In this document: in pieces, positions 1 through 5,083 of the stretch | Layout of the letters: each line of letters opens with the position of its first letter | How positions within the stretch are numbered: the stretch's first letter is position 1 | Source: UM-FILTER-37-12 sp964344965 | GTDB taxonomy: Bacteria; Patescibacteriota; Patescibacteriia; Magasanikbacterales; UBA922 | NCBI GenBank assembly: GCA_964344965.1 | Contig: CAYFPJ010000035.1 | Span: 1 to 5,093, forward strand | Reading direction: 5' to 3' | DNA: 5,093 nucleotides | Translations under genes and position numbers: made by a program | The notes under the pieces: generated by a model | What the model was told of the DNA's origin: nothing | What the model saw: the letters and a program-made list of their open reading frames with translations, nothing else | The model's database searches: none

Positions 1-20
1 ACGAAGTCCGTATCATCCCG

Positions 21-51
21 TTAATCCACCGACGTAGTCGGTGGTAATTAA
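21..51. repeat. Perfect 8-bp hairpin downstream of purF, weakly extended
   Basis: CCACCGAC (26-33) pairs perfectly with GTCGGTGG (37-44) around a GTA loop. Allowing a 2-nt bulge at 45-46, TTAAT (21-25) also pairs with ATTAA (47-51). It lies about 30 nt past the purF stop, where a terminator would be expected. However, the purF-strand sequence after the stem is ATTAACGGGA with no U-run, so a canonical intrinsic terminator is not supported. It fits the window's set of intergenic mini-hairpins. From 1 to 20 I see only a fragment resembling the CGAAGTCC repeat words of the other spacers. Confidence 0.65.
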
Positions 52-68
52 ATTATAAATTTCAAATT
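50..68 (+). repeat. A/T-rich 19-nt inverted repeat, copy downstream of purF
   Basis: The 19 bases AAATTATAAATTTCAAATT are the exact reverse complement of 1552-1570, so the two copies bracket purF in opposite orientation. The match stops after 19 bases on both sides. A shorter relative (AAATTTCAAATT) occurs just downstream of purB near 1927-1938. Low complexity makes a chance match easier than for mixed sequence. Confidence 0.6.
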
Positions 69-73
69 TTTAA

Positions 74-1543
74 TTAGCATCGACTACTATGTTCTTTCTC
101 CTCTTCCAATTTTTGCATTCTTTTTGCATCAATATCACCAGTCACATACCAGCCATCAAGATAAGGCATGGAGGGGCGGTCAATATTATGTTGACCTTTT
201 CTGGTTACTGCCTCTACTAACCCTTCCAAATCTTGATACATCAAAATATCAGCATCAATAAATTGTCTGATCTCCTCTTCAGTTTTACCAGCAGCAATCA
301 GCTCTGACCTGGTAGGTATATCAATACCATAAAAATCTGGATAGCGGATTGGGGGGCAGACTGTCACAAAATATACTTTTCTGGCACCAGCATTTTTTAC
401 TAGTCTGACAATTTCTTGACTGGTATTACCACGTACTATTGAATCATCAAGTAATAAGACATCTTTGCCAGCTATTTCTACTTCTTGAGGGGAAAGCTTT
501 TGGAGGATTGATTTTTTTCTTTTTTCTTGCCCTGGCATCATGAAGGTTCTGCCCACAAAAGCATTTTTATAAATTCCTTCGGAATATCTAACCCCGATTT
601 CATGAGCAAAAGAAAGTGCCGATGTGTTGGAAGAAAAGGGGATAGGGATGACAATATCTGGCTTTACGTTAGGATATTTTTTCAGCCATTTTTTTGCTAA
701 GTTTTGACCCATGCGTAGTCTGGATCTATAGACGCTGATATTATTGATTACTGAATCAGGGCGAGCCAGGTAGATGTATTCAAAAATGCAAGGGGTAAAC
801 ATTTTTTTTTCGATCACTCTGCTTTGCATTTGCCCTTTTTCATTTATGTACACTACCTCTCCAGGTTGAACATTACCACAAAATTCAAATCCGAGCGGGT
901 AGTACATGGTGTTTTCTGAAGAAAAGATATAATCTTTAGTGCCGTCTTTGTTTTTTCTCATGCCACAGACCATTGGGCGAATACCATGGGGATCACGAAA
1001 AGCAACCATTCCTTTGCCGGCAATCACACCGATAACAGAATAAGCTCCAACACAACGGGAAAAGACAGCTTGGACAGCATGGCATATTTTTTCAAACATA
1101 TCACCACCGTTACCATCTTGCTTATACATTTCTCTGGCAAAAATATGAAGGATTAACTCTAAATCAGAAGTAGAATTGCAGTAGCAATTTTCATTTTCTT
1201 CGAGTTGTTTTTTCAATTCTTGGTAATTGGTGAGGTCACCATTGTGAATCATAGCAATACCATAGGGGGCAAAGAGCATCAGAGGTTGGGCATTTTCTAC
1301 ACTAATTGTCGCACCGGAAGTAGGATAGCGAACATGTCCAATACCATAATTTCCAGTCAAGCGAGCCATATTGTTTTCATCGAATATGTCACGTACCAGC
1401 CCTAGACCTTTTTTGAGATGAAATCTATTTCTATATGTCAAAATACCGGCAGCGTCTTGACCGCGGTGCTGGAGATGAATCAATCCATCGTATAGCTCTT
1501 GAGCTACTGGTTTGTGGGAGAATATTCCCAATATTCCACACAT
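74..1543 (-). CDS. purF: Amidophosphoribosyltransferase (glutamine PRPP amidotransferase)
   Basis: Catalyses the first committed step of purine synthesis in the cytoplasm: PRPP plus glutamine gives 5-phosphoribosylamine. The 489-residue protein has the family's two domains. The N-terminal class II glutaminase starts MCGILGIF, so Cys2 becomes the N-terminal nucleophile once Met is removed and there is no propeptide. It also shows HRGQDAAG (26-33), GHVRYPTSG (69-77), HNGDLTN (100-106) and STSD ending at Asp127. The C-terminal phosphoribosyltransferase domain has GRTFMMPGQ (331-339) and the PRPP loop LLLDDSIVRGNT (363-374) with the acidic pair Asp366-Asp367. Length and motifs match the E. coli type. 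The C-terminal cysteines that bind an Fe-S cluster in the Bacillus type are absent. The start is fixed by the obligatory Met-Cys. The preceding GAAAAAGT is only a weak ribosome-binding site. It is the last of three co-directional purine genes, 403 bp after purB, and may have its own promoter. The stop is TAA. Confidence 0.97.
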   Translation of the reverse strand: MCGILGIFSHKPVAQELYDGLIHLQHRGQDAAGILTYRNRFHLKKGLGLVRDIFDENNMARLTGNYGIGHVRYPTSGATISVENAQPLMLFAPYGIAMIHNGDLTNYQELKKQLEENENCYCNSTSDLELILHIFAREMYKQDGNGGDMFEKICHAVQAVFSRCVGAYSVIGVIAGKGMVAFRDPHGIRPMVCGMRKNKDGTKDYIFSSENTMYYPLGFEFCGNVQPGEVVYINEKGQMQSRVIEKKMFTPCIFEYIYLARPDSVINNISVYRSRLRMGQNLAKKWLKKYPNVKPDIVIPIPFSSNTSALSFAHEIGVRYSEGIYKNAFVGRTFMMPGQEKRKKSILQKLSPQEVEIAGKDVLLLDDSIVRGNTSQEIVRLVKNAGARKVYFVTVCPPIRYPDFYGIDIPTRSELIAAGKTEEEIRQFIDADILMYQDLEGLVEAVTRKGQHNIDRPSMPYLDGWYVTGDIDAKRMQKLEEEKEHSSRC

Positions 1544-1551
1544 ACTTTTTC

Positions 1552-1570
1552 AATTTGAAATTTATAATTT
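1552..1570 (-). repeat. A/T-rich 19-nt inverted repeat, copy upstream of purF
   Basis: Exact reverse complement of 50-68. It ends only 9 nt before the purF start codon, so it forms most of the immediate leader of purF and leaves only GAAAAAGT as a possible ribosome-binding region. Confidence 0.6.
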
Positions 1571-1579
1571 TAAATTTTT

Positions 1580-1608
1580 AAACAATGTCGTAATTTAGAA
1601 TTTGTCAA
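1580..1608 (-). promoter_or_regulatory. Possible sigma-70 promoter for purF
   Basis: On the minus strand a perfect -35 hexamer TTGACA (1603-1608) is followed by A/T-rich DNA 37-60 nt before the purF ATG. At the ideal 17-nt spacing the -10 would be TTGTTT (1580-1585), which is a poor match; TTTAAAAAT just downstream is closer in composition but too far away. The long gap after purB makes a separate promoter plausible, but the -10 is weak and such A/T-rich spacers yield chance hits. Confidence 0.3.
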
Positions 1609-1639
1609 TGAATAAAATAAGTTTTAAAGACCCTCTCGT

Positions 1640-1680
1640 GGGATGAAATCCCCAGCCTTTAGGCTGGACTTTCAAGTCCA
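1640..1680. repeat. Three contiguous mini-hairpins
   Basis: Three short stem-loops follow one another almost without spacing: GGGAT-GAA-ATCCC (1640-1652), CCAGCC-TTTA-GGCTGG (1652-1667) and TGGACTT-TC-AAGTCCA (1665-1680). Each is perfectly self-complementary in its stem, and neighbours share one to three edge bases. No coding function is seen. Their density is far above what the surrounding A/T-rich DNA should give by chance. Confidence 0.75.
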
Positions 1681-1708
1681 TACATCTTTTTGTGGCAAGT
1701 AGGATATT

Positions 1709-1798
1709 GTCATTCTGAGTGAAACGAAGAATCTCTTAAACATCAAATTTGTATGAATATACAAAGTATAAGGGATCCTTCGTTTCACTCAGGATAAC
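1709..1798. repeat. 90-bp long inverted-repeat element
   Basis: The left arm 1709-1738 (starting GTCATTCTGAGTGAA) pairs with 1769-1798 at 26 of 30 positions, and several of the mismatches become G-U pairs in RNA from one strand. The interior carries a second stem, TTTGTAT (1748-1754) with ATACAAA (1759-1765), around a GAAT loop. It encodes no protein, and no target duplication is evident at its flanks. The arm sequence matches the edge of the 3312-3462 element at 14 of 15 bases, so both belong to one repeat family, in the manner of a MITE or large REP-like unit. Confidence 0.8.
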
Positions 1799-1828
1799 GT
1801 ACTATCACTATAAATTTATACTCTTTAG

Positions 1829-1842
1829 CGTCCTTCAGGACG
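1829..1842. repeat. Mini-hairpin CGTCC-TTCA-GGACG
   Basis: A perfect 5-bp G/C-rich stem with a 4-nt loop in otherwise A/T-rich spacer. No U-run follows it in the direction of the genes, so it is not called a terminator. Confidence 0.55.
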
Positions 1843-1860
1843 ACAAAGTTATAGATTCTT

Positions 1861-1874
1861 TCGGCTTTAGCCGA
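1861..1874. repeat. Mini-hairpin TCGGC-TTTA-GCCGA
   Basis: A perfect 5-bp stem (6 bp if the loop is reduced to TT), about 75 nt past the purB stop. Its TTTA loop is the same as in the hairpin at 1652-1667, while the stem sequence differs. On the purB strand it is followed by AAGAATC, so it lacks the U-run of an intrinsic terminator. Confidence 0.55.
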
Positions 1875-1883
1875 TAGTGGTTC

Positions 1884-1918
1884 AAAATTGTTTTAAAAAA
1901 TTGTTTTAAAATTGTTTT
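1884..1918. repeat. Three tandem copies of AAAATTGTTTT
   Basis: The 11-mer AAAATTGTTTT occurs at 1884-1894, 1897-1907 and 1908-1918, the last two directly abutting and the first separated by 2 nt. It lies within 65 nt downstream of the purB stop codon. Replication slippage in A/T-rich DNA explains it simply; no function is claimed. Confidence 0.75.
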
Positions 1919-1946
1919 AAAATTAAAAATTTCAAATTGTAAATTA

Positions 1947-3305
1947 CTATTTTAAGTTTACCAACTTACTTGCTAATCCAGTGTAACTTTTCGGAGTCAA
2001 GTCTAATAATTTTTCCTTTTCAATCTCCGGAATGTTCAATCCATTCACAAATTCTCTAATTCTCTCCAAACTAATCTCTTCACCTCTCGTCAATTCTTTC
2101 AACTTTTCATAAGGCTTTTCTACGCCGCATTTACGCATGATTGTCTGTACTGCCTCTGCTAGTATTTCCGGGTGATTGTTAAGTTCTTCGTTAAGTTTGA
2201 CTTTATTCACTGTCAGTCTAGATAAGCCATTCAAGATATTTTTTATAGCCAAGACAGAATGTGCAAGTGGCACACCTTGATTACGAAGTACAGTGCTGTC
2301 AGTTAGATCGCGTTGCATTCTTGATATTGGAAGTTTGCGTGCTAGGTGGTTGAAGTAAGCATTGGCAATACCGAGGTTCCCTTCAGCATTTTCAAATTGA
2401 ATAGGATTGATCTTGTGTGGCATGGTACTTGACCCAACCTCACCTTCTTTTTTCTTTTGCCCTAGTATTCCTCGACTGATATAACTCCAGACATCTCGGC
2501 AAAAGTCGATCAAAATATTGTTTATTCTCATTATATTGTGATAGCTCTCAGCTAGAGAATCATGAGATTCAATTTGGATAGTAATCAAGTTTGGTTCAAG
2601 ACCAAACTTAGTAATAAATTTTTTACTAAATTCAACCCAATCTACTTCTGGGTAAGCAAGTTGGTGAGCGGCCCAGGTACCGGTCGCTCCGCCAAATTTT
2701 CCAAAAAATTTCTGACTTTTTATTTGTTCGGTTTGTCTTTCTAGACGACTAGCAAATACAGCAAACTCTTTGCCAACTGTAGTCGGAGTTGCAGGCTGGC
2801 CATGAGTGAGGGCTAACATGGCGACCTCTTTATTTTCTAGAGCAAATTGCTTGATTGCTTGGTAAAATTTCTGGATCAGTGGGCGATAAATTTCTGAAAA
2901 TGCATCATACCACATTAGGCTGTAGGCTAGATTATTGACGTCTTCGGACGTAAGAGCAAAGTGAACAAATTCTTTGTAATTACCAAGATCCAGTTGCTCC
3001 AGTTTTTCTTTCAAAAAATATTCAACAGCTTTTACATCATGATTGGTGGTTTGTTCAGTTTTTTTTATGGCTTCAGCATCGGCTGGTGAGAAATTTCTGT
3101 ATAGTGACCGGAGTGTTTCTTGTTGTTCAGAACCAAATGGAGTTATTTCTTTGGTTTGAGGAAGTGAGGATAGATCAATTAGATATTCAATTTCCACTAC
3201 AAGACGATAGCGGATTAACGCCATTTCAGAGAAGTAGTTGGACAACTCGGATACTTTGTTATGGTAGCGTCCGTCTATTGGTGATATTGATGTGAGGTTG
3301 GTCAT
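1947..3305 (-). CDS. purB: Adenylosuccinate lyase
   Basis: Cleaves fumarate from SAICAR to give AICAR (step 8) and from adenylosuccinate to give AMP, so it serves both IMP synthesis and the AMP branch. The family works as a cytoplasmic homotetramer. The 452-residue protein aligns by eye end to end with E. coli PurB (456 residues), from the N-terminal SPIDGRY (8-14) to the C-terminal ELTRG and LTPKSYTG blocks. Active-site segments are TTNHDVKAVEYF (86-97), TSEDVNN (119-125), THGQPATPTTVGKE (167-180, with the general-acid His168) and the fumarase/lyase signature GSSTMPHKINP (291-301), which carries the mobile-loop catalytic serine and the conserved Lys. RDLTDSTVLRN follows in the last third. 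No key residue is missing. The ATG is supported by the family's N-terminus, but the 6 nt before it and the adjoining ATTTT contain no Shine-Dalgarno sequence, and the start abuts the outer stem of a large inverted-repeat element. The stop is TAG, with an in-frame TAA directly after it. It follows purCE by 189 bp, consistent with an operon. Confidence 0.97.
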   Translation of the reverse strand: MTNLTSISPIDGRYHNKVSELSNYFSEMALIRYRLVVEIEYLIDLSSLPQTKEITPFGSEQQETLRSLYRNFSPADAEAIKKTEQTTNHDVKAVEYFLKEKLEQLDLGNYKEFVHFALTSEDVNNLAYSLMWYDAFSEIYRPLIQKFYQAIKQFALENKEVAMLALTHGQPATPTTVGKEFAVFASRLERQTEQIKSQKFFGKFGGATGTWAAHQLAYPEVDWVEFSKKFITKFGLEPNLITIQIESHDSLAESYHNIMRINNILIDFCRDVWSYISRGILGQKKKEGEVGSSTMPHKINPIQFENAEGNLGIANAYFNHLARKLPISRMQRDLTDSTVLRNQGVPLAHSVLAIKNILNGLSRLTVNKVKLNEELNNHPEILAEAVQTIMRKCGVEKPYEKLKELTRGEEISLERIREFVNGLNIPEIEKEKLLDLTPKSYTGLASKLVNLK

Positions 3306-3361
3306 AATCGTAAAATGTCATTCCGAGTGAAGGCCTTATGAAATAAAGACCGAAGTCGAGT

Positions 3362-3392
3362 AATCCCTTGTATTATTGAAGTACAAGGGATT
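3362..3392. repeat. Perfect 11-bp hairpin within the 151-bp element
   Basis: AATCCCTTGTA (3362-3372) pairs perfectly with TACAAGGGATT (3382-3392) around a 9-nt loop, which can close further by one U-G and one U-A pair. It directly abuts the 20-bp palindrome on its right. Confidence 0.8.
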
Positions 3393-3412
3393 CCTGCCTG
3401 CCGGCAGGCAGG
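3393..3412. repeat. Perfect 20-bp G/C-rich palindrome
   Basis: CCTGCCTGCC followed immediately by GGCAGGCAGG, with internal direct repetition of CCTG/CAGG. It stands out sharply in composition from its A/T-rich surroundings. I associate this word with repeats scattered in Patescibacteria genomes, which supports the tentative taxonomic reading. Confidence 0.85.
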
Positions 3413-3494
3413 CCTCCGCTTCGTCCCTCCTATCGTCGGGACTTCGGTCGGAATGACATTTTGCTTAGATAGTTGTTTGTCGTTTTATTATTGA

Positions 3495-5039
3495 TCAAGA
3501 GGTCAGGTTTATGATTCTCTCAATTGCCAAAGCAACGTTTCCTGGTTCAAGAATGGTCATTACTGGTACTTTGCTTGGCATCTGGAGAGTAGAGTTGATG
3601 TTGACCATCATGTCCATCTTATCTTTGAAAGGAGGGCAGGCGATGACAGGTTTATCAGAGTTGCCAGCCATGAAGCCAGATAGAGCATTTGATCTGCCAG
3701 CGATGGTGATGTAGATCACTGGTTCATTTTTGTATCTTTCAATAAGTTCGAGGCCTTTACTAGCTTCTTTGTGAGCCGACGCAACGTGCTGATCATATTG
3801 AATACCAAAATTACTCAAACTATCAGTTATTTTTTTGGCATGACCCTCATCTTTTGTGGAGCCAAGGACTAAGACCGCTTTGATTTCTCTGGCCAGATTC
3901 AAAGGACTTGTTTTTGTCTCTGCTGGAATGTTTGGTAAGCTTTGTTTGGCTAATCTGTGGATAGTGCCATTGGTCTGATTACTAGCTTGCCATGGTCGCT
4001 CTTCTTGCTCTCTCATTGGCATGGAAGAAGATTGGGCGTATCTGACAGCAGTATTTTTATTATTGTTTTGGCTTGGTAAATACTTATCACAATTATTCCT
4101 GATCCTCTCTTGAATATTTTGGTTGTCTTGTGGAAATTGGAATTTTTGACCAGTGATCATCTCATGGAGTTGGATATATCGTGAAGAGAGCTCTGCCACC
4201 AGTTCTTCTGGTGCGGCTGGTAATTCTTCGTCATTGTAAGGATCACAATTTTCTTTGAACCAGAGACGAAGAAATTCCTTATCAATATTTTCCGGTTCCA
4301 AGCCATTGTTAAATCTCTCTTGATACGAGCTGGCGATCCAGTAGCGGCTGGAGTCTGGAGTGTGGATTTCATCAACCAATGTAATAGTTCCATGTTCGTC
4401 TTTACCAAATTCATACTTGGTATCAACCAGAATCAAGCCATTTTTTTGGGCTTCGGCCTGGCCAAAGCGGAATAATTCCAAAGCTTTTTTGCTAGTATAT
4501 TCCCAGTCTTCTTTGGTCATCAGTCCTTCACTAATGATTTCATCAGGACTGATATTGCGATCATGCTCGTCTGATTTGGTAGAAGGGGTGATGATGATTT
4601 TTTCTAATTTTTGATTTTTGCGCATACCGTCTGGCAATTCGTTACCACATAGATTGCGTACGCCCTTACTATAGTTGACCCAAGCTGAGGTGCTGGTGGT
4701 GCCAGTGATATATCCACGCACGACAAATTCTACCGGGAAAACAGTACATTTCTTAGCCACAATGACATTGGGGTCTGGTACTTCTATGAGGTGATTGGGG
4801 ACAATGTGTTTTGTTTTCTCAAACCACCAGGTGCTAGTCAAGTTTAGAACTTGACCCTTGAAAGGTATGGCAGCTAAAACTCTGTCAAAGGCACTCTGTC
4901 TGTCTGTGGTAACCAAAATTATTTTATCTTCCAGCTCATAGCGATCACGGACTTTACCAATTCTTTTTTCGCCAATGTTTAGATTGGTTTCTGAGAGACA
5001 ATTGTTAATGTTTTGTTGGATGGTTTGTTTGTAAGACAT
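3495..5039 (-). CDS. purCE: Bifunctional SAICAR synthetase / class II AIR carboxylase (PurC-PurE fusion)
   Basis: A 514-residue fusion predicted to run two consecutive steps: the PurE half carboxylates AIR to CAIR, and the PurC half joins CAIR to aspartate with ATP to give SAICAR, the substrate of PurB next door. Residues 1-320 are a long, ADE1-like PurC with GKVRDRYEL (28-36), TDRQSAFD (45-52), VEFVVRGYITG (103-113), TPSTKSDEHDRNIS (151-164), VDTKYEFG (205-212) and DEIHTPDSSRYW (223-234). Residues 321-386 form a Gln/Asn/Ser-rich, probably disordered linker. Residues 387-514 are a class II PurE with GSTKDEGH (393-400), SAHK (421-424), AGRSNALSGFMAGN (447-460) and ACPP (467-470). The class I AGGAAHLPG motif is absent. 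Class II enzymes use CO2 without PurK. One oddity is Lys396, where most PurE proteins have Ser before the Asp. The frame is continuous with no alternative stop, so this is a real fusion in the sequence as given. No Shine-Dalgarno motif lies near the ATG; a GAGG sits about 26 nt upstream, too far away. The stop is TGA. Confidence 0.95.
   Translation of the reverse strand: MSYKQTIQQNINNCLSETNLNIGEKRIGKVRDRYELEDKIILVTTDRQSAFDRVLAAIPFKGQVLNLTSTWWFEKTKHIVPNHLIEVPDPNVIVAKKCTVFPVEFVVRGYITGTTSTSAWVNYSKGVRNLCGNELPDGMRKNQKLEKIIITPSTKSDEHDRNISPDEIISEGLMTKEDWEYTSKKALELFRFGQAEAQKNGLILVDTKYEFGKDEHGTITLVDEIHTPDSSRYWIASSYQERFNNGLEPENIDKEFLRLWFKENCDPYNDEELPAAPEELVAELSSRYIQLHEMITGQKFQFPQDNQNIQERIRNNCDKYLPSQNNNKNTAVRYAQSSSMPMREQEERPWQASNQTNGTIHRLAKQSLPNIPAETKTSPLNLAREIKAVLVLGSTKDEGHAKKITDSLSNFGIQYDQHVASAHKEASKGLELIERYKNEPVIYITIAGRSNALSGFMAGNSDKPVIACPPFKDKMDMMVNINSTLQMPSKVPVMTILEPGNVALAIERIINLTS
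3498..3881 (-). other. Class II PurE (AIR carboxylase) domain of the fusion
   Basis: Residues 387-514. The core YITIAGRSNALSG (443-455) is essentially the sequence I recall for the class II PurE of Treponema denticola and is close to the AGRSNGLG motif of animal PAICS. GSTKDEGHAKKI (393-404) parallels GSTSDLGHCEKI of human PAICS. His423 in SAHK corresponds to the catalytic His. The domain stops soon after the last core helix and lacks the ~35-residue C-terminal extension of stand-alone class II enzymes, which may affect oligomer contacts. Confidence 0.88.
3882..4079 (-). other. Low-complexity interdomain linker of PurC-PurE
   Basis: Residues 321-386. The stretch is rich in Gln, Asn, Ser and Pro (for example SQNNNKN at 323-329, QASNQTNGT at 351-359) and I recognise no motif in it. 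It lies between the last PurC-like block and the first beta-strand of PurE (KAVLVLGS). It is read as a flexible tether. Two Met codons (residues 340 and 342) lie inside it, but no ribosome-binding site precedes them, so separate translation of the PurE half is not supported. Confidence 0.7.
4080..5039 (-). other. Long-type PurC (SAICAR synthetase) domain of the fusion
   Basis: Residues 1-320. The domain is about 80 residues longer than the short PurC of E. coli (237 residues) or of animal PAICS. The extra sequence includes the segment SSRYIQLHEMITG (285-297) and the ending IQERIRNN (309-316), both typical of the longer ADE1-like form. The nucleotide-binding start (GKVRD), the DRQSAFD segment and the CAIR/aspartate-site motifs are all intact, so the domain should be active. 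The exact C-terminal border is estimated from where conserved sequence gives way to low complexity. Confidence 0.85.
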
Positions 5040-5067
5040 ATTTTAAATCTTTAAGCGGTTTTATTCC

Positions 5068-5083
5068 TCGATGCTTGCATCGA
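5068..5083. repeat. Mini-hairpin TCGATGC-TT-GCATCGA upstream of purCE
   Basis: A perfect 7-bp stem with a 2-nt loop, ending 29 nt before the purCE start codon. On the purCE strand it is preceded, not followed, by a T-run (CACTTTTT), so it is not a terminator for an upstream minus-strand gene. It could sit in the purCE leader RNA or belong to the window's mini-hairpin family. The window ends 10 nt further on. Confidence 0.6.

Larger units (their letters stand above)
1544..1946. other. Gene-free, repeat-packed spacer between purB and purF
   Basis: This 403-bp spacer holds no credible coding frame on either strand. Taken in plus-strand order it contains the A/T-rich purF leader with an inverted-repeat copy and a possible promoter, three contiguous mini-hairpins (1640-1680), a 90-bp long hairpin (1709-1798), two further mini-hairpins (1829-1842, 1861-1874) and a tandem A/T repeat (1884-1918). 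It has no purine-riboswitch core that I can recognise and no stem followed by a U-run on the transcribed strand. Confidence 0.8.
3312..3462. repeat. 151-bp nested inverted-repeat element between purCE and purB
   Basis: The outer stem pairs 3312-3326 with 3448-3462 perfectly over 15 bp (AAAATGTCATTCCGA and its complement). A second perfect 10-bp stem pairs 3348-3357 (GACCGAAGTC) with 3440-3449. Inside lie a hairpin at 3362-3392 and a 20-bp palindrome at 3393-3412. It fills most of the 189-bp gap; without it the genes would be 38 bp apart. Its edge (3317-3331) matches the arm of the 1709-1798 element at 14 of 15 bases. On the transcribed strand the outer stem ends ATTTT only 6 nt before the purB ATG. 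No open reading frame or clear target duplication is seen. Confidence 0.85.

Noticed and set aside
21..51. Hairpin after purF as an intrinsic terminator.
   Set aside because: The stem is good, but the purF-strand sequence after it is ATTAACGGGA with no run of U.
74..1543. PurF as an Fe-S cluster, propeptide-bearing (Bacillus-type) enzyme.
   Set aside because: Cys2 directly follows Met1, and the C-terminal cysteine pair and the HPCFYGID cysteine are replaced (RYPDFYGID here). It is the cluster-free type.
1544..1700. Purine riboswitch or PurR-type operator upstream of purF.
   Set aside because: I could not recognise the three-way-junction core or a PurBox-like pair. The structures present are simple hairpins.
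1884..1918. Tandem AAAATTGTTTT copies as a CRISPR array or regulatory iteron.
   Set aside because: The units are 11 bp with 0-2 bp between them and no spacers. Slippage in A/T-rich DNA is a sufficient explanation.
3086..3295. Plus-strand open frames opposite purB and purCE (for example 2562-2744, 3086-3295, 3511-3714, 4360-4614) and opposite purF (1205-1405).
   Set aside because: They lie wholly inside well-conserved enzyme genes, show no recognisable protein features and have no ribosome-binding sites. They are antisense shadows.
3312..3462. Insertion sequence.
   Set aside because: It is only 151 bp, with no transposase frame and no evident target-site duplication. It is at most a non-autonomous element.
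3495..3497. Alternative genetic code with UGA read as glycine, as in some Patescibacteria.
   Set aside because: purCE ends at TGA exactly where the PurE fold should end, and no in-frame TGA occurs within any of the three genes.
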